A stretch of 5,257 nt of DNA from an uncultured Porphyromonadaceae bacterium (GTDB lineage: Bacteria; Bacteroidota; Bacteroidia; Bacteroidales; Muribaculaceae): positions 1 to 5,257 of the forward strand of contig CAJJQT010000148.1 of assembly GCA_905193995.1 (NCBI GenBank), written 5' to 3'. A program made the translations under genes and the position numbers. The notes under the pieces were generated by a model, which made no database searches, was not told the origin of the DNA, and saw only the letters and a program-made list of their open reading frames with translations. Of the stretch, positions 1-5,257 are shown piece after piece. How positions within the stretch are numbered: the first letter of the stretch is position 1; each line of letters begins with the position of its first letter.

Positions 1-273
1 TTCAATTTCCTGAGTCACAGACGCTGACCATCGGTTCTGGCCCCGCCCCCAAAGATGCTCGAATTCGATTTCGGGACTGGGCGCCATATTTTCGGCCTGC
101 GCCTCTTCTTGCTCTGCTTTTATAGTAATAACGCGGCTGCTAATGGTACCGTCGGCTGAAAGGATTTTTTCTATCACTTCGTTTAAATGAGACTGTGCAG
201 ATATTTCAGGCTCCTCGGCAAGGGCGATCGCCGGCAGCGCCAGCAGCAAGCCGATCAGTATTTTGCGTATCAT
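1..273 (-). CDS. TolC-family outer membrane efflux protein, N-terminal part (runs off the left edge)
   Basis: This is the start of the outer membrane channel of the tripartite pump; 91 codons are open from ATG at 273 to the window edge with no stop. Seen: a Sec signal peptide (MIRKILIGLLLALPAIALA, residues 1-19, cleavage probably after ALA), then an amphipathic helix (about residues 28-62, beginning SHLNEVIEKIL and including ITIKAEQEEAQAEN), then SPEIEFEHLWG and NRWSASVTQEIE at about 66-91. A helix followed by a P-E-I-E-F strand and an aromatic, Gln-rich second strand is how Bacteroidetes TolC/CusC-like proteins begin. The family is usually 400-480 residues, so about four fifths is missing. 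The start overlaps the permease stop as ATGA and has a good AAAGGAG site, implying translational coupling. It supplies the exit duct for the permease and adaptor encoded upstream. Bases 121-180 are AT-richer (25 of 60 G+C) than the rest of the operon. The family call rests on the N-terminus and operon position only. Confidence 0.85.
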   Translation of the reverse strand, partial: MIRKILIGLLLALPAIALAEEPEISAQSHLNEVIEKILSADGTISSRVITIKAEQEEAQAENMAPSPEIEFEHLWGRGQNRWSASVTQEIE

Positions 274-3200
274 TTCTTCTCCTTTCGGTTTATGAGGCGG
301 TATACCGCCGGGATTACAAATACGTTGAGAATCGTCGAGGTGACGAGTCCGCCGAGAATGACGGTGGCGAGGGGCGACTGGATCTCGTTGCCGGTCTTGT
401 CGCCGTTGATTGCCAGCGGGATGAGCGCAAGCGCCGAGGTCAGCGCCGTCATCACGATCGGCAGCAGACGGTCGCCCGAGCCGTGCATCACACGCCGGTC
501 AAGGTCTTCGCCCTCGGCCTTCAGTGAGTTGTAGCGGCTTATGAGCAGCATGCCGTTACGGGTCGTGATGCCCAGCAGCGAGATGAAGCCGATGATGGCC
601 GGAATGTTGAGCTCGCCTCCTGTGAAAACGAGTATGAACACGGCTCCGATCATGGCCAGCGGAATGTTGAGCAGGATGACAAGCGACTCGGTCCAGTTCC
701 TGAACTGGCCGTAAAGGAGCATCAGCACTACCAGCAGGGCGCACAGCGACGTGAGCAGCAGCGTACGCGAAGCCTCGGCCTCGCTCTCGAACTGTCCGCC
801 GTAGGTGATGTAGTAATTGGGGGGCAACTGCAGCTTTTCGTCAACGCGGTGGCGGATATCCTCGACCACGCCGCGGAGATCGCGGCCGTCGACATTGGCC
901 GATATGACCAGGCGTCGCTTTACATTCTCGCGGTTGATAGTGTTCGGGCCGGCCTTCGACGATATTTCAGCCACGGCCGACAGCGGCACTTTGCCGGAAG
1001 GCGAGTCGAGCATGATATCGTCGATGGCATCGAGCGTCGAGCGCGAGCCCGGATTTGCGATCAGCACGATGTCATATGGCAGGCCGCCTTCGTAGACCTG
1101 CGACACGCGGGTACCTGAAATCGTAGTGGAGATAGCGCGGCTGAACTGTCCCATGGTGATGCCGTAGCGTGCAAGCAGCTCGCGCCGAGGCTTGATCACC
1201 AGCTCGGGGCGTTCGACCTGCTGCTCAAGGGTGACGTCGACCAGTCCCGGGACGCCCTTAACGGCCTCCTTGAGTTCCGTGCCGAGGCGGTAAAGTTTCG
1301 AGAGGTCGTCGCCGAATATCTTGATGGCTATATTGGCTTCGGTGCCCGAGAGCATGGCGTCGATACGGTGCGAGATGGGCTGGCCGATCTCGACATTGAC
1401 ACCGGGCAGCTCAGTCAGACGCGAACGGATCTCGCGCACCATCTCGTTGCGGGTGCGGTCTTTCAGTTCATAGGGGACGTCGAGTTCGCTGACGTTCGAG
1501 CCGAACGAATGTTCGGCCAGCTCGGCGCGGCCGGTCTTACGCGACACTGTCTTCACCTCGGGAACCGACATGACGATCTCCTCGGCGATACGGCCGATTC
1601 GGTCGCTTTCCTCAAGCGACACACCCGGAAGTGTAGCGATGTTGACTGTCAGCGAGCCCTCGTTGAACATCGGCAGGAACGAGCGGCCGAGCGTGAAGAA
1701 CAGACCGACGGCGACAGCAAAAAGCACGCCAACCGAAATGAGCACTGCCCGGGTGTGCTTAAGGGTCCAGCCCAATGCCGCCAAGTATGACTTACGCAGA
1801 TGGCGCGTGGCCCACGGATCGCGGCTCAGCTCGCTCTCCTCCTTCTTGTCGGAAGTCAGCAGGTACGAGCACAGCACCGGCGTGAGCGTCAGTGCCACGA
1901 CCGTCGAAGCCACCAGAGCCACGATGAAGGCGACGCCTAAGGGAATGAGCAGGCGCCCCTCCATGCCGTGGAGAAAGAACAGAGGCATGAAGCTCGCTAT
2001 GATGATAAGCGACGAGTTGAAGATAGGCATGCGCACCTCAGCCGAAGCCTCGTAGATGACCTTCAGCACGGGGCGCCGCTCGCCACGCGGCAGCCGCCGG
2101 TTTTCTCGCAGCCGCTTGTAGACGTTCTCCACATCGACTATGGCGTCGTCGACGAGCGAACCGATGGCGATGGCGATGCCGCCCAGGCTCATCGTGTTGA
2201 TGGTGTAGCCCATGAAGTGGAGGATAAGCACCGTAATAAGGATCGACAGCGGCAAGGCAATGACCGACACGACGGTCGTGCGTACGTTCATCAGGAAGAA
2301 AAAGAGCACGATGATCACGAACAGGGCGCCTTCGAGCAAAGCCTCCTGAAGGTTGGATATGGCGTTGTCGATGAATTCGCTCTGCCTGAATATGTCGGAC
2401 GAGATGACCACGTCGGCCGGGAGGGTCGACTTGATCTCGGCCAGCCGCTCTTCGATCTTTTCGGTGAGGTTGATCGTGCCGACGCCCGGCTGCTTAGTGA
2501 CGGTCACCAGCACGGCAGGTTTCGCGTCGACCGACGCCACGCCCAGGCGCGGCAGCGCGCCGCCGATCACGACGTCGGCCACGTCGGCCACGGTGACTAT
2601 GCCGCGCTCGTCGCTGCGCACGACGGCGCTGCCGAGTTCGTCGACCGAGTTGGTGTTGATCTCGCCCTTGACGAGGTATTCGTTGCCGTAGTCGTAGATG
2701 ATGCCGCCGCGTGCGTTGTCGTTCAGACCGTCGACGGCCGCGGTCATTTCATCGAGGCTCACCTCGTAGGCCTTCATCCGCACGGGGTCGAACTGAATCT
2801 GGAACTCGCGCGCGTCGCCGCCCATGACCGACACCTGCGCCACACCGCCCATGGCGAGCAGCTGGGGCGCGATGACGCGGTCGGCAATCGTGCGCAGATC
2901 GAGCATCGAGGTGGTGTCGGCCGTCAGACCGATGATCATCGTTTCGCCGAGAATCGACGACTGCGGGCCCATGACGGGTTCGGCGACATTGGCGGGCAGC
3001 TCGACCAGCGCAAGGCGCTCGGCTACGGTCTGACGGGCAACATAGATGTCGGTCGACCAGTCGAACTCGACATTCACGACCGAAAAGCCCGTCGACGAGG
3101 CCGAACGCACGCGGCGCACGCCGGTGGCGCCGTTCATGGCCGTTTCGATCGGGAATGTGACGATTGTCTCGACTTCCTCGGGGGCCATGCCGGGGGCCTC

Positions 3201-3353
3201 GGTCATGACGGTCACAGTCGGAGCGTTCAGGTCGGGGAAGATGTCGACCTCTGTCCTGACGAGCACTATGCAGCCCGCCACAAGTATGATCGCCGACAGG
3301 ATCACCACGCTGAGGCGGTTGATCAGCGACCAGTGTATAATCTTGTTAAGCAT
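270..3353 (-). CDS. CusA/CzcA-family heavy-metal efflux RND permease
   Basis: Inner-membrane proton-driven pump subunit (trimeric in this family) that moves metal ions from periplasm or cytoplasm into the outer membrane duct. At 1027 residues it is full length. Seen: TM1 about 13-32; first periplasmic porter loop about 33-335; TM2-TM6 about 337-499; TM7 about 536-556; second loop about 557-862; TM8-TM12 about 863-1020. TM4 carries AIGSLVDDAIVDVEN (396-410), with D402, D403 and E409 as likely proton-relay residues. Other family marks are EVDIFPDLNAPTV (35-47), RTGRAE-like KTGRAELAE (606-614), RIDAMLSG (663-670) and GITTRNGMLLISRY (928-941). By eye, the CusA copper-binding methionines (573, 623, 672) align with N571, E623 and A666, so the Cu/Ag site is not conserved; the substrate is open among Zn, Cd, Co, Ni and others. 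The ATG at 3353 follows the adaptor stop by 11 nt and the stop overlaps the TolC-family start. No frameshift or internal stop. czcA or cusA would be the usual label, but substrate is not proven, so no symbol is given. Confidence 0.95.
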   Translation of the reverse strand: MLNKIIHWSLINRLSVVILSAIILVAGCIVLVRTEVDIFPDLNAPTVTVMTEAPGMAPEEVETIVTFPIETAMNGATGVRRVRSASSTGFSVVNVEFDWSTDIYVARQTVAERLALVELPANVAEPVMGPQSSILGETMIIGLTADTTSMLDLRTIADRVIAPQLLAMGGVAQVSVMGGDAREFQIQFDPVRMKAYEVSLDEMTAAVDGLNDNARGGIIYDYGNEYLVKGEINTNSVDELGSAVVRSDERGIVTVADVADVVIGGALPRLGVASVDAKPAVLVTVTKQPGVGTINLTEKIEERLAEIKSTLPADVVISSDIFRQSEFIDNAISNLQEALLEGALFVIIVLFFFLMNVRTTVVSVIALPLSILITVLILHFMGYTINTMSLGGIAIAIGSLVDDAIVDVENVYKRLRENRRLPRGERRPVLKVIYEASAEVRMPIFNSSLIIIASFMPLFFLHGMEGRLLIPLGVAFIVALVASTVVALTLTPVLCSYLLTSDKKEESELSRDPWATRHLRKSYLAALGWTLKHTRAVLISVGVLFAVAVGLFFTLGRSFLPMFNEGSLTVNIATLPGVSLEESDRIGRIAEEIVMSVPEVKTVSRKTGRAELAEHSFGSNVSELDVPYELKDRTRNEMVREIRSRLTELPGVNVEIGQPISHRIDAMLSGTEANIAIKIFGDDLSKLYRLGTELKEAVKGVPGLVDVTLEQQVERPELVIKPRRELLARYGITMGQFSRAISTTISGTRVSQVYEGGLPYDIVLIANPGSRSTLDAIDDIMLDSPSGKVPLSAVAEISSKAGPNTINRENVKRRLVISANVDGRDLRGVVEDIRHRVDEKLQLPPNYYITYGGQFESEAEASRTLLLTSLCALLVVLMLLYGQFRNWTESLVILLNIPLAMIGAVFILVFTGGELNIPAIIGFISLLGITTRNGMLLISRYNSLKAEGEDLDRRVMHGSGDRLLPIVMTALTSALALIPLAINGDKTGNEIQSPLATVILGGLVTSTILNVFVIPAVYRLINRKEKK
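279..285 (-). promoter_or_regulatory. Shine-Dalgarno site for the TolC-family gene
   Basis: Minus strand AAAGGAG lies 5 nt before the ATG at 273, inside the last codons of the permease gene. It is the only clear Shine-Dalgarno site in the operon; the other starts have A-rich leaders instead. It supports the ATG at 273 and re-initiation at the ATGA overlap. Confidence 0.7.
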
Positions 3354-3364
3354 GGTTCAGGACT

Positions 3365-4570
3365 TTAATGGCTGTGTGAGTGGCCGGCGGGAATGGCGCC
3401 GGAGGCACCTGCAAGGCGCACGGCCGTCACACCGGAATAAACGACATTTTCGCCCGGTTCGAGACCGCTCAGAATAACGGCATCGCTGCCGTCGTTCTCG
3501 CCGACAGTGACCGGCACGCGGCGGTAGCAGTCCTCGTCGAGGCGCACGAACACGCAGTAGTCGCCCTGCTGCTCATAAAGGGCGCTGACGGGTACGGTCA
3601 GCTGTTCGGCGGCGGTTCCCTGGCCGAGCAGATAGACTGTCACGGCCGTTCCGGGCACGATCTGCGCCTTGGCAGGCATGCTGAACATCACGGGCAGATA
3701 GCCTCGGGCCCCGCCGGCGGCCGAGGTATTGAGCCGGCGGCCTCCGACCTCGCTGACGAGGAAGCTCCGGCCGGTGACGGGGTCGACGACGCGGGCGTCG
3801 GTCACGCCGGCGAGCCTCGAGGCGTAGCGGGCCGGTACGTCGGCCGTCAGAGTCATAGCGTCGGACTTGGCCACCGAGGCGATGGGCTGGCCGGCCTCGA
3901 CATACTGGCCGGAAGCGACATTCAGCGCGGTGATCATGCCCGAAATCGGGGACGTGGCCGCACCGCCGGCCGCAGCCGGGCTGTAGGCCGCGCGGGCGCG
4001 GTCGTAGGCGGCACGGGCATTGTCGAGCTGCGTTCTGGTCACCATACGCTTGTCGTACAGACTCTTGTAACGTTCGTACTGTTCGCGGGCCGACTCGAGC
4101 TCTGCGCGGGCCACCTGGTCGTAGTTGGCGCCGCTCACAGCTGTGCCCCTGACCGATGCTACAGCCGCACCGGCACGGACCTCCGAGCCTACGCTGATTC
4201 CGCGGGCGAACGTCACCGTCCCGGATGTGGGAGCCGTCACGACGGCCGATGCGTCGGCCGACAGATTGACAGAACCGCTGACCTTGATGCTTCCGGCGAA
4301 CGGCTGCATCTTAGCCTCGGCGGTGGCGACGCCGAAACGCTCGGCCTGCGCCGGTTCGAGTACTATAACATCGGCATCGTGCTTGTTTTCGCCTTCGTTG
4401 TGATTTCTTTCGTGATCGGCAGCCTCGTCGTGACCTTCGTGGTCGTGACCGGCATGCTCCTCGCCCTCGTGATGATGGTGGGCGAGTTCCGAATTGTCAT
4501 TGCCCCGGCAGCTGCCCAGGGCCATTGATGCTGCCGCTACAGCGAGCGCCAGCAGATAAGTCTTTTTCAT
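3365..4570 (-). CDS. Efflux RND periplasmic adaptor subunit (membrane fusion protein), lipoprotein with His-rich N-terminus
   Basis: Bridges the permease and the outer membrane channel in the periplasm. Seen in 401 residues: lipoprotein signal with lipobox LGSC (Cys21); a His/Asp/Glu-rich segment 31-64 with 11 His, including HHHH at 31-34; first half of the biotinyl-lipoyl-like domain about 108-141 (TAPTSGTVTFARG); one short helical hairpin about 152-198 (RAELESAREQYERYKSLYDK, then TRTQLDNARAAYDRARAAY); second lipoyl half about 206-234 (SPISGMITALNVASGQYVEAG); beta-barrel about 239-315; membrane-proximal domain about 320-385 (VPVSALYEQQGDYCVFVRL); and a C-terminal tail ending HSHSH. This domain order is that of CusB/CzcB-type adaptors. 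Inferred: the His-rich segment and tail bind metal in the periplasm and may hand it to the pump or buffer it. ATG at 4570 is preferred because it gives the lipoprotein signal; no Shine-Dalgarno site is seen, only an A-rich leader, usual in this phylum. Two cysteines (339, 348) flank a short loop in the membrane-proximal domain. Confidence 0.94.
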   Translation of the reverse strand: MKKTYLLALAVAAASMALGSCRGNDNSELAHHHHEGEEHAGHDHEGHDEAADHERNHNEGENKHDADVIVLEPAQAERFGVATAEAKMQPFAGSIKVSGSVNLSADASAVVTAPTSGTVTFARGISVGSEVRAGAAVASVRGTAVSGANYDQVARAELESAREQYERYKSLYDKRMVTRTQLDNARAAYDRARAAYSPAAAGGAATSPISGMITALNVASGQYVEAGQPIASVAKSDAMTLTADVPARYASRLAGVTDARVVDPVTGRSFLVSEVGGRRLNTSAAGGARGYLPVMFSMPAKAQIVPGTAVTVYLLGQGTAAEQLTVPVSALYEQQGDYCVFVRLDEDCYRRVPVTVGENDGSDAVILSGLEPGENVVYSGVTAVRLAGASGAIPAGHSHSH

Positions 4571-4609
4571 CTGTATTTCAATGATTCGGTTGATAATCCT
4601 GTGAATTTC

Positions 4610-5038
4610 TCAGCAAAGATTATCAGCCGGAGGGGCGCGCAGCCCCGCCGTCAGCCGGTGGCCGGCGGCTACGGCCCGCGCCGCGGGCCGGGCGTATCCT
4701 GCGGGGGCGTCCTGCAGGCGTCCGCAGGCCGACAGGTCGGCGACGAAAGCGTCGCACAGCAGCATGTCGTGTACGGCCGGCACGGCGGCATAGTCCTGAT
4801 GCCCACAGCAGAAGCTGTCGAGGTGCATGCCGCAGCCGTCGCCGCAGCCGCGGCCGGGGCAGTCGTGTCCGTCACATGCCGGCGCGTCGTGCTGATGATG
4901 ACACAGGCAGTCGTGACACGCCACGGCGAGGCACATCGAGCCGTCGGCATCGTGGTGATGATGCTGCAGCACGGTGCCGCACACGAGCGCCACGGCGAGG
5001 GCCACGGCCAAAGACATTTTATGCAGGCATGCTTTCAC
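4610..5038 (-). CDS. Small exported Cys/His-rich protein, putative periplasmic metal-binding protein
   Basis: First gene of the efflux operon, 39 nt ahead of the adaptor. From GTG at 5038 it has 142 residues: a signal-like N-terminus (KACLHK, then hydrophobic MSLAVALAVALVCGTVL), HHHH at 26-29, and a mature part with many Cys and His, including CHDCLCHHQH (41-50), CDGHDC (55-60), GCGDGCGMH (64-72) and FCCGH (76-80). I count 15 Cys and 14 His. The last 30 residues are Ala/Arg/Pro-rich and end GLRAPPADNLC. Small His/Cys-rich proteins of this sort stand beside RND metal-efflux genes in Bacteroidetes; it may belong to the DUF6769 group, recalled rather than checked. Inferred role: binding or buffering soft or transition metal in the periplasm. 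The start is uncertain: GTG gives the lysine-bearing n-region expected of a signal peptide, whereas in-frame ATG at 5017 (135 residues) fits better with the -7 box at 5043-5050, which would put the transcript start near 5036-5039. The Cys in ALVC lacks a small residue before it, so a lipoprotein is unlikely. Confidence 0.82.
   Translation of the reverse strand: MKACLHKMSLAVALAVALVCGTVLQHHHHDADGSMCLAVACHDCLCHHQHDAPACDGHDCPGRGCGDGCGMHLDSFCCGHQDYAAVPAVHDMLLCDAFVADLSACGRLQDAPAGYARPAARAVAAGHRLTAGLRAPPADNLC
4672..4690. repeat. 19-bp perfect GC-only inverted repeat inside the small Cys/His-rich gene
   Basis: Nine-base arms CGGCCCGCG and CGCGGGCCG flank a single C. It lies in the Ala/Arg/Pro-rich tail of the small gene, about 100 bases before the adaptor start. 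With a 1-nt centre a hairpin would open to a few loop bases. It may be a by-product of GC-rich codons (RPAARAV), or an mRNA structure that lowers read-through or protects the downstream message; no U-run follows, so it is not an intrinsic terminator. Confidence 0.45.
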
Positions 5039-5042
5039 ACCG

Positions 5043-5050
5043 CAAAGTTA
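5043..5050 (-). promoter_or_regulatory. Bacteroidetes-type -7 promoter box for the leftward efflux operon
   Basis: Minus strand reads TAACTTTG, a perfect match to TAnnTTTG. I see no TTG-type -33 box 19-21 nt upstream, where the sequence is GGAGCGG, so the promoter may be weak or need an activator. Transcription would begin around 5036-5039, just at the GTG and about 20 nt before the ATG at 5017. It is the only good -7 box upstream of the operon. Confidence 0.6.
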
Positions 5051-5118
5051 CAAAATTTTTTCGGCACCGCCGCTCCATGAGTGCGAATTACAGCATAAAA
5101 ACTATTTTCGGCGGGAAA

Positions 5119-5150
5119 TTTTGACGGAGCGGGGGAAAACATTAACTTTG
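5119..5150 (+). promoter_or_regulatory. Bacteroidetes-type promoter for the rightward gene
   Basis: TTTTG at 5119-5123 serves as the -33 box and TAACTTTG at 5143-5150 as the -7 box (TAnnTTTG), with 19 nt between them, the expected spacing for the primary sigma factor of Bacteroides and relatives. Transcription would start a few bases after 5150, leaving a leader of about 55 nt before the ATG at 5210. This is the best-formed promoter in the window. Confidence 0.75.
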
Positions 5151-5176
5151 CGGCTGTGAACAAAAGCGAGCGGGGA

Positions 5177-5194
5177 TTTGTTAAAATTAACAAA
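5177..5194. repeat. Imperfect palindrome in the leader of the rightward gene, candidate operator
   Basis: TTTGTTAA and TTAACAAA are perfect inverted 8-base arms around AA. The site sits about 20-40 nt downstream of the likely transcript start and 15 nt before the ATG at 5210. Size and symmetry suit a dimeric helix-turn-helix regulator, or a weak AT hairpin in the leader. No regulator family is assigned. Confidence 0.45.
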
Positions 5195-5209
5195 AGTCGA
5201 AGTCACATT

Positions 5210-5257
5210 ATGCGGCATCTGTCAATAGTATTCATCACATTGCTGGCGGCGGTCCTG
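5210..5257 (+). CDS. Start of a rightward gene with a signal-peptide-like N-terminus, product unknown (cut by the right edge)
   Basis: Sixteen codons are present from ATG at 5210: MRHLSIVFITLLAAVL. A basic n-region (Arg2, His3) followed by an unbroken hydrophobic stretch is what a Sec signal peptide or first membrane helix looks like, so the product is probably exported or membrane-bound. A well-formed promoter lies 60 bases upstream. The frame stays open back to GTG at 5156, but that codon sits at the likely transcript start and would add a charged stretch ahead of the hydrophobic segment, so ATG is preferred. The divergent position would suit a membrane sensor kinase or another envelope protein linked to metal stress, but nothing in the 16 residues identifies it. 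Confidence 0.6.
   Translation, partial: MRHLSIVFITLLAAVL

Larger units (their letters stand above)
5039..5209. other. Divergent intergenic control region
   Basis: About 170 bases between two gene starts that point away from each other. It contains a -7 box for each direction, a -33 box for the rightward gene only, AT-rich tracts (runs of A and T at 5051-5060 and around 5097-5106), and an imperfect palindrome near the rightward start. Short open frames here (for example ATG at 5077, 15 codons) overlap promoter parts and are not supported as genes. The layout suggests that the efflux operon and the rightward gene are controlled from a shared region. Confidence 0.6.

Noticed and set aside
2572..2589. 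Tandem 9-base repeat ACGTCGGCC x2
   Set aside because: It encodes the VADVADV stretch of the permease, where Val-x-Asp-Val-Ala-Asp-Val is usual for the family; two copies do not indicate a repeat element.
1968..3368. 466-codon open frame on the plus strand opposite the permease gene
   Set aside because: It is the antisense shadow of a well-supported RND permease. The translation is rich in His, Asp, Arg and Gly with no domain or membrane segment, as expected from the complement of GC-rich codons.
3380..4528. 382-codon open frame on the plus strand opposite the adaptor gene
   Set aside because: Antisense shadow of the adaptor; low-complexity Gly/Arg/Ala/His translation, no promoter or recognisable domain.
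4607..4620. Possible -7 box (TAATCTTTG, minus strand) before the adaptor gene
   Set aside because: It has three bases instead of two between TA and TTTG, forms the last codons of the small gene (DNLC), and has no matching -33 box.
5021..5077. Short minus-strand frame (ATG at 5077, about 19 codons) ending next to ATG 5017, as a possible leader peptide
   Set aside because: Its start lies upstream of the -7 box at 5043-5050, so the predicted transcript would not contain it.
4601..5080. 159-codon open frame on the plus strand opposite the small Cys/His-rich gene
   Set aside because: The minus strand frame has a signal-like N-terminus, clustered metal ligands and operon position; the plus frame has none of these and would end in the divergent promoter region.

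Overview
The window looks like chromosomal DNA from a GC-rich member of the Bacteroidales (Alistipes, Rikenellaceae or Muribaculaceae type is a guess). The evidence is promoters with the Bacteroidetes sigma -7 box TAnnTTTG, A-rich leaders mostly without Shine-Dalgarno sites, and a CusA/CzcA-type efflux operon whose proteins have the look of Bacteroidetes homologues.

Nearly the whole window is one leftward operon. Read on the minus strand it runs: a small exported Cys/His-rich protein (5038 or 5017 down to 4610); a 39-nt gap; a periplasmic adaptor lipoprotein with a His-rich N-terminus (4570-3365); an 11-nt gap; a CusA/CzcA-family RND permease of 1027 residues (3353-270); a 4-nt ATGA overlap; and the first 91 codons of a TolC-family outer membrane factor (273 to the left edge). 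The three large proteins should form a tripartite pump that spans the envelope and exports divalent or soft metal ions. The small protein and the adaptor's His-rich segment are probable periplasmic metal-binding parts. The exact metal cannot be read: the three CusA copper/silver methionines are not conserved, so Zn/Cd/Co/Ni-type export is as likely as Cu/Ag.

At the right edge is a divergent intergenic region of about 170 bases. It holds two facing -7 boxes that share the same initially transcribed sequence, and an imperfect palindrome that could be an operator. A rightward gene begins at 5210 with a signal-peptide-like start and is cut off after 16 codons, so its function cannot be told.

I see no RNA gene, mobile element or CRISPR array. 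Nothing here clearly amounts to a new system. The least described parts are the small Cys/His-rich protein and the symmetric divergent control region.
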